Assembly: GCA_902772845.1 (NCBI GenBank)
Contig: CACYCI010000123.1
Span: 1-34,342, forward strand
Direction of reading: 5' to 3'
From: an uncultured Ruminococcus sp.
GTDB taxonomy: Bacteria; Bacillota; Clostridia; Oscillospirales; CAG-382
Length of the DNA: 34,342 nt
Below are positions 1-8,800 of this stretch, piece by piece. Under the pieces are notes generated by a model. The model had not been told where the DNA came from, did not search any database, and worked only from the letters and a program-made list of their open reading frames with translations. The translations under genes were made by a program, and so were the position numbers. Position 1 is the stretch's first letter, and each line of letters begins with the position of its first letter.

Positions 1-64
1 CGGATTTGAACCAACGACCTGCCGGGTATGAACCGGATGCTCTAGCCAGCTGAGCTATTCCGCC
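1..64 (-). tRNA. tRNA-Met (CAT anticodon), 3' end cut by window edge
   Basis: Read on the minus strand from 64 downward, the acceptor 5' strand GGCGGAA is followed by TA, a D-stem GCTC/GAGC with loop containing GG, an anticodon arm with loop TTCATAC (anticodon CAT), variable loop AGGTC and a T-arm beginning GTTGG with loop TTCAAAT. The T-stem 3' strand and acceptor 3' strand lie outside the window. The first anticodon-stem pair (T27, C43) looks unpaired; the other four pair. The D-loop and 5' end fit an elongator rather than an initiator tRNA, since the acceptor 5' strand starts with a pairable G. Whether CCA is encoded cannot be seen. Confidence 0.93.
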
Positions 65-88
65 GAATGCCCCGCCGAGCGCTTGATT

Positions 89-117
89 AGTATATCAATA
101 AAGTTCCGGTTTGTCAA
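89..117 (-). promoter_or_regulatory. sigma-A type promoter of the tRNA-Met gene
   Basis: On the minus strand a perfect -35 TTGACA (117-112) is separated by 17 bases from -10 TATACT (94-89). The predicted start near 82 leaves a leader of about 18 bases before the tRNA 5' end at 64. No terminator is evident between the dockerin gene stop at 162 and this promoter apart from an AT-rich stretch. Confidence 0.85.
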
Positions 118-161
118 TAGTAATTTTCAAAAAACGCAAAAAAATTTTTTTCGGTCTTTTC

Positions 162-689
162 TTACTGCTGAGCAGGGTAAACGGTCACCACAAAAGCAAC
201 GCGCGCGCCGGCGTAGCTGACGACGATTATCTTAACGCCGGGGGTGGAAGAATAACCGCTGTAAGAATAATTTTCGACCGGGAGGATATCGCCGTTGGAA
301 TATACGATCTGAAGCTCGAACCCCGTCATATCGATTTTCTCGCCTTCTGTATATTCGGTCTTATCGGGGTACGAGATTATGGCGAGCCGCCCTCTGCCGC
401 GGTGGACGTAAGGCAGCGCCGAAAGCACGCCGGTAACGTAATGCAGGAGCTGCGCGCAATCAGCCGGAGTGATACCGCCGTCGCCGTCTATATCCGCCGC
501 GCGCATCTGCGCTATGGAAAGAAAACCCGACCCCGCGACGTAATCGAACAGCAAACGGCAGTCGTCATAATCGACATCGCCGTCAAAATCTATGTCGCCA
601 AGCGGATTTTCGGCGTAGGCGGAGCCCGAAAGGGCGAGCGAAAGCGCGCACGCGCACAAAAGCGCGGCAACGATACGCACAAGCTTCAC
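162..689 (-). CDS. Small secreted protein: dockerin type I plus bacterial Ig-like (Big_3-type) domain
   Basis: A 175-residue product if translation starts at the GTG at 689, preceded by an AAGGGGG ribosome site; an upstream in-frame ATG (779) would lie before the promoter and is rejected. Residues 1-26 form a signal peptide (Lys/Arg, long Ala/Leu core, AYA cleavage site). Residues 32-53 and 66-87 are two dockerin calcium loops: D32, D34, D36, D43 and D66, D68, D70, D77. C44 and C78 occupy equivalent spots in the two repeats. Residues about 110-172 match the pattern of Big_3 Ig-like domains (Y-x-EGE, TGF, YSNGD, STPGVK, VTV end). Dockerins in general bind cohesin modules or, in non-cellulosomal species, act as calcium-binding modules; there is no catalytic domain here. 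The role is unknown; a cell-surface or secreted adaptor is an inference. Confidence 0.82.
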   Translation of the reverse strand: MKLVRIVAALLCACALSLALSGSAYAENPLGDIDFDGDVDYDDCRLLFDYVAGSGFLSIAQMRAADIDGDGGITPADCAQLLHYVTGVLSALPYVHRGRGRLAIISYPDKTEYTEGEKIDMTGFELQIVYSNGDILPVENYSYSGYSSTPGVKIIVVSYAGARVAFVVTVYPAQQ

Positions 690-725
690 GGACGGCGCCC
701 CCTTCGGTTTACATAATACAAATAT

Positions 726-754
726 ATTATACGGAAAGCGTCGCATTTTGTCAA
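726..754 (-). promoter_or_regulatory. Perfect consensus promoter of the dockerin-protein gene
   Basis: Minus strand -35 TTGACA (754-749), 17-base spacer, -10 TATAAT (731-726). The predicted start near 719 gives a leader of about 30 bases to the GTG at 689. All twelve core bases match the sigma-A consensus, so strong vegetative expression is expected. Confidence 0.88.
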
Positions 755-836
755 TAGCAATTATTGCTTTTTGATCCATTTTGCCTTATCCGACGCAACG
801 CGCGCGCGTTTTTTGGGGCAAAAACGCATTTTTGTC

Positions 837-865
837 TTTACAACAAGAAAAATATGTGTTATATT
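837..865 (+). promoter_or_regulatory. Promoter of the ddl-murI-...-rnhA operon
   Basis: TTTACA (837-842), 17-base spacer, TATATT (860-865), predicted start near 872 and a leader of about 59 bases before ddl at 931. It diverges from the dockerin promoter, with about 80 bases between the two -35 boxes. A second TATAAT at 880-885 has no matching -35. Confidence 0.7.
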
Positions 866-930
866 GTAAGGTACCGTATTATAATTATTATAGAAACATC
901 TTTTTTCACAAGTACGAAAGGACCTCGCAA

Positions 931-1989
931 ATGAAACAGACCGTACTGGTAATGTTCGGCGGACGTTCGACAGAACACGAAGTGTCGTGCGTTTCCGCTT
1001 CGTTCGTAATAAGCAATCTCGATCCATATAAATACGACGTCATCCCGTTGGGGATAGACAAAAGCGGCAGATGGTTCATTTACCGCGGCGCGCTCGATCG
1101 CATAAAAGACGATTCCTGGAACGAAGACGCGCAAAACATATACCCCGTATCCGGCGCCGCCCACCGCGGCGTTACCGTGTTTGATAAAGAAAAGAACACA
1201 TGGTCCCTGCAGCCCGTAGACGTAGTGTTCCCCGTGCTTCACGGCAAAAACGGCGAAGACGGCACTATGCAGGGGCTGCTCGAGCTGTTCGATATACCGT
1301 TCGTCGGGTGCGGTCAGTATTCTTCCGCCGTCTGCATGGACAAAGTCGCCGCCAAAACGCTTTGCGAAGCGGAAGGTATAAAAACCGCTCCGTTCGCCGT
1401 GGCTCGCAACACTCCGGAATTCAATATATCCGCATTCATGGACGAATGTGAAAAGCGTTTCGGATACCCCGTTTTCGTAAAGCCCGCAAACGCGGGCTCT
1501 TCCGTGGGCATAACAAAAGCCAAAAACAGGGCGGAATTCGAAAAAGGCGTAGGCATAGCGTTTGAAAACGACCGCAAGCTGCTGGTCGAAGCAGCCATTA
1601 TCGGGAAAGAAATAGAAGCGGCGGTCATAGGCAACGATACCCCTGTTTCGCCCTGCTGCGGCGAAATAGCTCCCAACGCCGATTTCTACGATTACGACAC
1701 CAAATACGTGACCGACACGTCACGCGCATACATACCCGCCCGCATTTCGCCCGAGGTGGCGGAACGCGTTTGCCGCACCGCCGAAAAAGTTTATAAGACG
1801 CTTGACTGCGCAGGGCTTGCAAGGGTAGATTTCTTCGTAGACGGCGAAAACATAGTTTTCAACGAGATTAACACCATGCCCGGCTTCACGTCTATTTCAA
1901 TGTACCCCAAAATGATGATATATTCCGGCAAGACCGCGAGCGGTCTGCTCGACGAGCTTATAAAGCTGGCTCTGGAGGCGCGCAGATGA
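931..1989 (+). CDS. ddl: D-alanine--D-alanine ligase
   Basis: Joins two D-alanines with ATP to make the dipeptide that ends the peptidoglycan stem peptide; cytoplasmic, ATP-grasp superfamily. The product is 352 residues, the usual size. Seen: N-terminal GRSTEHEVS (residues 11-19), ATP-grasp segment KPANAGSSVGI, the omega-loop FYDYDTKY, and the C-terminal metal/substrate stretch EINTMPGFT. The omega-loop KY type is that of normal Ddl and not of VanA/VanB D-lactate ligases. The ATG at 931 is chosen because AAAGGA lies just upstream and family N-termini begin here; an ORF extension to 781 would include the promoter. It is the first gene of a six-gene plus-strand operon and overlaps murI by four bases (ATGA). 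Confidence 0.97.
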   Translation: MKQTVLVMFGGRSTEHEVSCVSASFVISNLDPYKYDVIPLGIDKSGRWFIYRGALDRIKDDSWNEDAQNIYPVSGAAHRGVTVFDKEKNTWSLQPVDVVFPVLHGKNGEDGTMQGLLELFDIPFVGCGQYSSAVCMDKVAAKTLCEAEGIKTAPFAVARNTPEFNISAFMDECEKRFGYPVFVKPANAGSSVGITKAKNRAEFEKGVGIAFENDRKLLVEAAIIGKEIEAAVIGNDTPVSPCCGEIAPNADFYDYDTKYVTDTSRAYIPARISPEVAERVCRTAEKVYKTLDCAGLARVDFFVDGENIVFNEINTMPGFTSISMYPKMMIYSGKTASGLLDELIKLALEARR

Positions 1990-2786
1990 TAGGAGTATTC
2001 GATTCCGGCGTAGGCGGGCTCACCGCCGTCAGCGCGTTCGACCGCCTGATGCCCGAATGCGACATAGTTTATTTCGGCGACACGGCGCGCGTGCCGTACG
2101 GCACCAAAAGCAAGGCGGTAATAGAAAAATACGCGTTCCAGGACTGCCGCTTTTTGCTTTCGGAAGGCGTGAAAGCCATACTCGCCGCGTGCGGTACGGT
2201 TTCTTCGAACTGCCTTTCCGAACTGAAAAACGCGCTCGACGTACCTGTTGCGGGCGTAGTGGAGCCGGCCGCAAAAAAGGCGTACTACACGGCCGCCGGC
2301 GCCAACCGCACGGTCGCTGTGCTCGGAACTTCCGCCACCGTCCGCAGCGGCGCATACGAGCGCGAGATCCGCAAATACGGCGACGGCACGGAAATTATTT
2401 CAATTGCCTGCCCGCTGTTCGTTTCGCTGGTGGAAAACGGCAGAGTGGCAGACGACGATGAGATCGCCAACATAGCGGTGCGCGAATATCTTGAGCCCAT
2501 CATACCGCTTTCACCGTCGGCGGTCATACTCGGCTGCACGCATTATCCGCTCCTTTCGCGAATAATAGCAAAATATCTGCCAGAAAGCGAGCTTATAAAC
2601 GCTTCGGAAGAAGCGGTGAAATCGCTTGACGAAATGATCGGCGGCGACGCCGGGATCTGCGGCAGCGGCGCTTTGCGCAGGTTTTACGTCAGCGACGACC
2701 CGGCCGGATTTGCCGAAAGCGGCAAAGCGTTTTTGGGCCGCGATATTTCCGACCGCGTAAACTACGTAAACATTGAGGAATTCTGA
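1986..2786 (+). CDS. murI: Glutamate racemase
   Basis: Interconverts L- and D-glutamate for peptidoglycan, without cofactor, through two cysteines. The product is 266 residues, normal length. Seen: N-terminal DSGVGGLT (residues 6-13) with D6/S7, first catalytic cysteine C69 in AACGTVSSN, and second catalytic cysteine C184 in GCTHYPLL. The usual text around the first cysteine is ACNTAS; here the Asn after the cysteine is Gly, which is discussed as a finding. The start ATG overlaps the ddl stop (ATGA), indicating translational coupling between two wall-precursor enzymes. Confidence 0.96.
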   Translation: MIGVFDSGVGGLTAVSAFDRLMPECDIVYFGDTARVPYGTKSKAVIEKYAFQDCRFLLSEGVKAILAACGTVSSNCLSELKNALDVPVAGVVEPAAKKAYYTAAGANRTVAVLGTSATVRSGAYEREIRKYGDGTEIISIACPLFVSLVENGRVADDDEIANIAVREYLEPIIPLSPSAVILGCTHYPLLSRIIAKYLPESELINASEEAVKSLDEMIGGDAGICGSGALRRFYVSDDPAGFAESGKAFLGRDISDRVNYVNIEEF

Positions 2787-2792
2787 AACAGC

Positions 2793-3242
2793 ATGAAAAT
2801 ACCCGTAAATATAACAATAAGGACCGATAAAACGGTAGACGACCCGCAAGACGGCAGCAACCGCAACGAAGTGCGCGAAACCACCGTGAACGGTTTTATG
2901 CACACAAAAAAGAGCGGTCTCACGCTTGAATACGCCGAACGCGACGAAGGCAGTCTTCCCGTCACCACGCTCATAGATATGCCTGTAAGCGGCATGGTCA
3001 TGATGACGCGCGGCGGCGATGCGGGCATGATTTTTGAACGCGGCAAGACCCACAGCTGCGTTTTCACCAACGGCGCGCTGCCGGTGGAGATACGCGTGCG
3101 TACCGAAGCGCTTACGAATACCATCTCCGCGCTGGGCGGCAGACTTGACGTGGATTACACCGTGGATATCATTGCCAGCCGCGCCGAGCAAAGCCACCTT
3201 TCGCTCAGCGTGCGCCCGGCTTCCGGCGCGACCGCGTCCTGA
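2793..3242 (+). CDS. DUF1934 (YwiB-type) beta-barrel protein
   Basis: A 149-residue product resembling the DUF1934 family, whose Bacillus member is YwiB. Members are small lipocalin-like beta barrels of unknown function. Seen: an N-terminal strand with I/V alternation, the segment KKSGLTLEYAERD, a central Met/Gly turn region (MVMMTRGG) and the C-terminal half LGGRLDVDYTVDI. There is no signal peptide, so it should be cytoplasmic. It starts six bases after murI and lies 45 bases before the DnaD gene. The 45-base gap contains no clear promoter or terminator. Family assignment is from pattern memory and rated moderate; no function is claimed. Confidence 0.75.
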   Translation: MKIPVNITIRTDKTVDDPQDGSNRNEVRETTVNGFMHTKKSGLTLEYAERDEGSLPVTTLIDMPVSGMVMMTRGGDAGMIFERGKTHSCVFTNGALPVEIRVRTEALTNTISALGGRLDVDYTVDIIASRAEQSHLSLSVRPASGATAS

Positions 3243-3287
3243 CCCTGACGCGGCGAAAAAAACAATACGGCAGAAAAGAAATCGCTT

Positions 3288-4190
3288 ATGAAAAATTACA
3301 GGACGACCACTTCCGCAAGCGGGGATTTCGTAGTCCCGCGCGAAGCGCTGAAATACATAGCCGGGGCCGACGCAGACGTGCTGAGAGTGCTGCTGTTCTG
3401 CGCGGCGAATCCCGAATTCGAACTGACAGCCGCCGCGCGCGAATGCGGTCTGGACAAGGACCGCTTTTGCTCGGCGCTCGCGTTCTGGAGCGAAAACGGC
3501 GTTATCTCTGTGGGCGAAAAGTCCGCGCCGCGTAAAAAGCCGGCGGATCTGCTTCAGAGTTACGACAGTATCACGCTTGCAGATGCGCTCGAAAAGGACG
3601 GCTCGTTTGCTTCGGTAAAGGACAGCGTTCAGGATCTTTTGGGCATCCATATGAACAAAAACGACATAAACCTTTTGTACAATATGTACCATTTCGCGGG
3701 GATGAACGCCGATTACATATGTACGGTGGCCGCCTACTGCGCGGCGCGCGGAAAGCGCAGCATGATGAGCATTACGCAGACGGCGCTCGGTTTTTACGAC
3801 GACGGCGCCGATACCTTTGAAAAGCTGGAGATCATGCTTGCGGAACGCCAGGGACTGGAAGCCGACCGCGCGCGTTTTATAACGCTTTGCGGGTTCGGTT
3901 CGCGCAAGCTGACCGGTAAGGAAAACGCGTTGCTGACAAAATGGTTTTCGGAATACGAAATGCCTTTCGACGTCGTTCGCGTGGCGTACGACAAAATGGT
4001 AGACACCATAGGCGAAGTGAAGCTGACGTACCTCGACCGCATACTTGTGGACTGGTACTCTAACGGCGTAAAGGACGAGCAGAGCGCAAAGAACGCGGCT
4101 GAGCAGCGCAAGAACAGCGCTTCCCTGCCCGAAGACAGCTTTGACGAACGCGAATTCATTAACGCCGCCTTAAAAAAAGGAGTGAAATAA
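3288..4190 (+). CDS. DnaD-domain primosome protein
   Basis: A 300-residue protein of the DnaD/DnaB family that helps load the replicative helicase in Bacillota. The N-terminal ~90 residues look like a winged-helix (helical runs with FELTAAARECGLDKDRFCSALAFW in two parts). A DnaD-type helical domain occupies about residues 195-275, with the characteristic WFSEYEMPFDVVRVAYDK and the YLDRILVDWYSNGV end. A short disordered charged tail follows. The start ATG has only a weak A/G-rich ribosome site. The next gene, the helicase loader, begins directly after the stop (TAA then ATG), so the two should be made together. Whether it corresponds to DnaD or DnaB of Bacillus cannot be decided here. Confidence 0.9.
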   Translation: MKNYRTTTSASGDFVVPREALKYIAGADADVLRVLLFCAANPEFELTAAARECGLDKDRFCSALAFWSENGVISVGEKSAPRKKPADLLQSYDSITLADALEKDGSFASVKDSVQDLLGIHMNKNDINLLYNMYHFAGMNADYICTVAAYCAARGKRSMMSITQTALGFYDDGADTFEKLEIMLAERQGLEADRARFITLCGFGSRKLTGKENALLTKWFSEYEMPFDVVRVAYDKMVDTIGEVKLTYLDRILVDWYSNGVKDEQSAKNAAEQRKNSASLPEDSFDEREFINAALKKGVK

Positions 4191-5129
4191 ATGCCAGCCA
4201 ACGAAATTTCCCCCGCCGATATCCTTTCACGCAGGCGCGCGGCCGCGATCACGGCTGCGGAACGCCGCACCGCGGAACTCCATGAAAAGATACCGGAGAC
4301 CATGGCGGCAGACGAACGCATGAGCGTTCTTTCTTACGAAATGTTCCTTGCCGCCGGCGACGCTTCGAAAGCGGCAACTCTCGGCGCGGAAAAGAAAGCG
4401 CTGGCGGAAAAGCGCGCCTTGCTGCTGCGATCCGCCGGATACCCTGCGGACTACGACAAGCCGGTGTTCAAATGCAAAAAATGCGGTGACACCGGGTATA
4501 TAAAGTTAGAAAAGTGTTCCTGCTATAAAGAGCTCGAATCGGCCGCTTTCAACAACACCGAGCTCGGAGCCGGGCTTGCCGACTGCACTTTTGAAACGTT
4601 TTCGCTGGACTACTATCCCGACGAAGCCAAGGGCGGACGTTCGGCGCGCGACGTTATGGCTGAAATACTTGAAAAATGCAGCGTGTACGCCGAATATTTC
4701 AACGCGCATAGCGGTAATCTGCTGTTCTGCGGCGGCACCGGGCTGGGCAAGACGCACCTTTCCGCCGCCATCGGCCATGAAGCCGCAAAAAAGGGCTATT
4801 CCGTAATATACGAATCCGCCCAGAAAATAGTTTCGGAATGCCGTCGGGCGCTCTATTCTTCGGCATACGACGCCGCCGACGCATTTTACGATTGCACTCT
4901 GCTGATAATCGACGATCTTGGCGCGGAAGTGCCTAACGAATATTCCATATCGGCTCTCACCGAGCTCATAAACCGCCGCATGGTGCTGGGAAAGCCCATG
5001 ATAATTTCAACTAATCTGGAGCCCGAAAAGATCCGCCAGACCTACGGTTCGCGCCTGTTTTCCCGCATCATAGGCGGGTTCATCATCTGCGTGTTCAAGG
5101 GCAAAGACGTGCGATATCAAAAATTGTGA
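4191..5129 (+). CDS. Replicative helicase loader, DnaI/DnaC-type AAA+ ATPase
   Basis: A 312-residue AAA+ protein that loads the DnaB-type helicase at origins or restart sites. The N-terminal half has a coiled-coil-like Ala/Glu/Lys stretch and a zinc-binding cluster with C95, C98, C109 and C111, as in DnaI. Walker A is GGTGLGKT (181-188), Walker B LLIIDDLG (237-244), sensor 1 STN (273-275), and an arginine-finger-like SRLFSR near 287-292. It is preceded by a strong AAAGGAG ribosome site that lies inside the end of the DnaD gene. Pairing with a DnaD-domain gene is typical of Bacillota primosome operons. It ends by sharing one base with the ATG of rnhA. Confidence 0.93.
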   Translation: MPANEISPADILSRRRAAAITAAERRTAELHEKIPETMAADERMSVLSYEMFLAAGDASKAATLGAEKKALAEKRALLLRSAGYPADYDKPVFKCKKCGDTGYIKLEKCSCYKELESAAFNNTELGAGLADCTFETFSLDYYPDEAKGGRSARDVMAEILEKCSVYAEYFNAHSGNLLFCGGTGLGKTHLSAAIGHEAAKKGYSVIYESAQKIVSECRRALYSSAYDAADAFYDCTLLIIDDLGAEVPNEYSISALTELINRRMVLGKPMIISTNLEPEKIRQTYGSRLFSRIIGGFIICVFKGKDVRYQKL

Positions 5130-5572
5130 TGAAAAAAATAAACATATTTACCGACGGCGCGTGCAGCGGTAATCCCGGTCCGGGCGGCTGGTGCGCCATA
5201 CTCCGCTATGAAACGGCGGAAAAAGTGTTATCCGGCGGCGAAAAACTCACCACTAACAACCGCATGGAACTGACTGCCGTGATCGAAGCGCTTTCGGCGC
5301 TGAAAGAGCCGTGCGCGGTGACTTTGGTGACAGATTCCAAATACGTTTCCGACGCCGTGGGCAAACGCTGGGTATACGGCTGGCAAGCGCGCGGATGGAA
5401 AAAATCCGACAACAAGCCGGCTTTGAACGCGGATCTGTGGGAAAAGCTGCTTTTCCTTTTGAAAATACACAGCGTGGAATTCGTATGGATCAAAGGGCAC
5501 GCAGGGCATCCCGAAAACGAACGCTGCGACCGCACAGCAGTAGCGGAAGCCGAAAAGCTAAAAGCGCAATGA
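5129..5572 (+). CDS. rnhA: Ribonuclease HI
   Basis: Cuts the RNA strand of RNA/DNA hybrids, removing R-loops and primers. With the ATG at 5129 the product is 147 residues, the usual length for a bacterial RNase HI. The catalytic set is complete: D9 ([11 protein letters not shown]), E47 (NNRMEL), D69 (VTDSKY) and D134 (NERCD), plus H124 in the loop KGHAGH. The basic protrusion [14 protein letters not shown] is present, so it is the E. coli type. A GTG at 5126 is an alternative start, but the stop-start overlap TGATG with the helicase loader favours 5129. No good ribosome site is seen, so translation probably depends on coupling. It is the last gene of the plus-strand operon. Confidence 0.97.
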   Translation: MKKINIFTDGACSGNPGPGGWCAILRYETAEKVLSGGEKLTTNNRMELTAVIEALSALKEPCAVTLVTDSKYVSDAVGKRWVYGWQARGWKKSDNKPALNADLWEKLLFLLKIHSVEFVWIKGHAGHPENERCDRTAVAEAEKLKAQ

Positions 5573-5593
5573 AACAAAAGTTCCATGCGCTTT
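5561..5593. terminator. Possible bidirectional terminator between rnhA and the 91-residue orphan
   Basis: AAAGCGCA (5561-5568) pairs with TGCGCTTT (5586-5593). With one bulge and one mismatch the stem continues through TG/CA and AAC/GTT to an AAAA loop. On the minus strand T-rich sequence follows (TTTTAGCTTTTC); on the plus strand a T-run comes only after about 15 bases. The stem spans the rnhA stop. Its place between convergent operons supports the call, but the U-tracts are imperfect. Confidence 0.42.
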
Positions 5594-5604
5594 GAGCACA
5601 AATA

Positions 5605-5880
5605 TCATATTTTTTCAGGCGTGTAAAACACATCGACCGTGTGCTGCACGCCGTTTTCTTTTTCCGTATCGGCGCCCCGCAGGCAAAATAGCCGCATACC
5701 TTTGCTGATAAACGTTTCCAATACCGCGGCTTCGCTCCCGGTGACGTAGCAGCAGACTTCGCCGCCGCACGCGATGCCGAGCGTGCGCCTTGCGCCGGGT
5801 TCGGGCACGAACAGCATTTTTGCGTTTTCGGCGGGGATACCTCCGTAAACGTTTACGGTACCTATGTATTTATCCTTCAT
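5605..5880 (-). CDS. Orphan 91-residue protein coupled to addA
   Basis: Function not recognised. The ATG at 5880 has a strong GGAGG site seven bases upstream, located inside addA, and the gene overlaps the addA stop by 11 bases; this arrangement argues that it is really translated. The product has no signal peptide or membrane segment. It contains four cysteines (two adjacent in GEVCCYVTG, one in GIACGG and one in RLFCLRG) and alternating hydrophobic residues suggesting a small alpha/beta or beta fold (NVYGGIP, AVLETFISKGMRLFCL, VDVFYTPEKI). It is the last gene of the long minus-strand block. A link to AddAB activity or to DNA repair is suggested only by position. Confidence 0.72.
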   Translation of the reverse strand: MKDKYIGTVNVYGGIPAENAKMLFVPEPGARRTLGIACGGEVCCYVTGSEAAVLETFISKGMRLFCLRGADTEKENGVQHTVDVFYTPEKI

Positions 5881-8800
5881 ACGGGACCTCCACCGTTTTG
5901 CCGAGCGAAAACGACCACAGCACGGCGCGGCTCACTGTGCCGCCTGTCATCCGTTCTACGGCGCGGCAATAATAGCGCAGCTGCATGGAATGGCGCTCCG
6001 CGAGCTTCTGTTCGCCGTCTTCGCGGCGGACGCGGTCGGTCTTGTAATCGACCACGGTATAAGTCCCGTCGTGATTCTTGAAAAAGCAGTCGATAACGCC
6101 CTGTATCATGACTTTTTCGCCTTCGACGTCGGAAAGCATGGAAGAATCCTCTATGATATTGAACCGCTTTTCACGCTCAACGTACGGTGAAGCGGATATC
6201 TCGCGGCACAGCGCCGAACCGAAGAAAACTCCGAGCGCGCGCGTATCCACCCGCGACGCGTCTTCCGCGGAGATCATCCCCACTTCCGTAAGACGGGCGA
6301 GCTCGTCTTCCACGCCGGTTTTGCGCACGTTTTCAAAGTCGGCGAACTGCATGAAAAGATGCGTTGCGGTGCCGATAGACGCGGCATCCGCCGCGGGCGA
6401 AGCGAACGACGGCACTCTGGAGGCCTCGCTCACCGCGATGGTGCGCGTGTATTCGTCGTCTTCGAGTATCCCTTTGCGCAGTTCCGAAACCGCCGCTTTC
6501 GCGGGAACTCTGTTCCCGCCGCCGTAAGGGTATTCAAAAGCGAGCGCACGGCGGAACGTTTCGTCGGGTATAAGCAGATCCGAACTTTCGGTGCGCGACG
6601 TTTCCGCGCAGGATCTCGGCTTGGGGTCTTCGTTAAGGACAAAGCAGGGATGGTTTATGCCGCCGATGACGCCGTATATCCATTCTATCGGGCTGGCACA
6701 CGAAAAGAAATCCTTGCTTTTGGGTTTTTCGAGCACGCCGGTAACGTATAATCTGTCCATTGCGCGCGTGAGCGCGACGTAAAGGCAGAACAAATCGTCT
6801 ATTCTGGAAGAACGCTTTTCTTTTGCTTTTTGTAAAATGAGCGCGGCAGGGCTTTTTCTGACAAAGCCGTCGGTGACGGCGCAGGTAAGTTCTCCCACGT
6901 CGGACACCATATAGGCGCCCTGCAGATCTTTGTCGTTGAACTTTTTCCCGGTATCGCTGACGAACACCACGGGATATTCGAGCCCTTTGGACTGATGTAT
7001 GGTAAGTATCTTTACAAGCTCTTTTTCGTCGTCTTCGGATTCCGGATTGAAATTCCCTTCGCCGGCAGAGATCTCGAGATAGCGCAAAAATTCCGAAAGC
7101 CCGCGGAACGAAGTCTTTTCGTAATCGAGCGCGAACTTATACAGCGAATTCAGATGAGAGACGCGTTTTTCGCCGCCTCTTTCGCAAGAGCAGAGCGAAA
7201 TAAGCCCGGTCTTCTGATACATCAGCCAGATAAGGCGGCTGCCCGAGCATTCGGCGCCGCTGCGTCGCAGCCCGCGCAAAAGTTCCAGCGCGTTTGCGCT
7301 TTTTTCGCAGGTTTCCGCGCCGGGTCTCGGGCCGACCCTGCATGCATGGGCGAGGAACACGCCGGGGCGCCGTTTGACTTCACCTATACGTTTATCGGCT
7401 TTATAGCAACGCTTTATCCCCGTGCGGCGCCCATGCGAAGCCGCGGCGTGGCGCAGACATTCATAAAGCGAATCGTATGCGTAATAACGCTTGATCTCGT
7501 AAAGATCTTCCGCCGTGAAGCGGAACACCGGGCTGCGCAAGGAAGCCGCGAGCGAAATATCGTCGAGCGGGTCGTCTACCGCGCGCAGCAGCGCAAGCGC
7601 AAGCCGGATCTCGGGGAACGAAAGGAAATCTTCTTTTTTATCGGAAGCGTACGGGATCCCGGCGGAATCGAACGCCTTGCGGAACGCGACGCCGTCGGAT
7701 GAGGTGGAACGCATTATAACGGCGATATCGCCGTATTTGTATTTTCCGCCCGCCACGAGCGAAACGATCTCAGAAGCCACGAATTCCGCTTCTTTTTCGG
7801 TCTTTGCGTTTTCGCCTGTGAAAATATCCACTTCCACCGGCGGAGCCGCCACGGGCTCTTTTTTCTTGGGGTAGCGCAGCCGTTCGTTTTCGTACGACGC
7901 CCCGACCGTGTTTTCGTTATAGAGTTTATCGAAAAGAAGGTTGACAAAATCCAGCACCGGCTTTTGGCTGCGGAAGTTTTCGTTCAGAAAGATGCGACCG
8001 GTCGGCGCTTTTTCGGTAAGATCCGCAAAGCTCGAAAGATACCCCATAAAGATCTTGACCGAAGAGTTGCGGAAACGGTAGATCGACTGCTTGACGTCGC
8101 CGACCATAAAGCGGTTAGTTTCTTTTGATATGAGCCGGAATATCATATCCTGCAAAGGGTTGATATCCTGATATTCGTCTATATACAGCTCTTTTATCCC
8201 CGCGCGCAGCGTTTCGCAGAATTCCGTGCGGCAAAGCGTGCCGTCAGGAGCGACGCGGCCCAGCAGCTCCAGCGCGAGCTGCTCGAAATCCGAAAAATCG
8301 AGCGCTCCGCGGGCGAGCTTTGCGCTGTAATATTCCGCTTCGAACTCTGTTACAAATCCGTTGAACGCGGCCACGGTCTGCGCCATGCGGCAATGGTCCT
8401 CTATGACCTCGTCTTCGCCGCGGGCAAACAGCTCGGCGCTCTTTTTTACCGCTGATTCTATGTATTTATATTCGGAATTGAAATATTCTTTGAAATCCGC
8501 GTCTTTGATCGCGGCGTTTTTGGGCGGGACCCAGTCGTTGAGATACGAACCGAAATCGAAAAACGACGCGCCGCTTTCTGCCATTTCAATGAATCCGTCT
8601 ATAAAATCGACGACATAATCGATCTTTTTGAATTCGCTTTCCTTTGAAAAATAAGTGTCACACGCGCTGTGGAGCGTATAGGCGCGGGCTTGCGCAGAGC
8701 GCATACGCTCTATGGTGTGGCGCCGCATATCGGCGCCGTATTCGCAGGCGAAAAAGCCCTTTTTGACTGCGATATCGGCAGAAGCGAGCGTTTTTTCGGT

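Noticed and set aside
128-165. A7T7 palindrome after the dockerin gene as a terminator
   Set aside because: It has no GC clamp and the pairing stops at the A/T run; it could assist transcript release but cannot be called an intrinsic terminator.
931-1989. ddl as a vancomycin-resistance D-Ala-D-Lac ligase
   Set aside because: The omega-loop FYDYDTKY is that of normal D-Ala-D-Ala ligases, and no vanH, vanX or vanRS-like gene is adjacent.
2511-3692. Minus-strand frame of 393 codons opposite murI, DUF1934 and dnaD genes
   Set aside because: It crosses three well-supported genes and has shadow-type composition.
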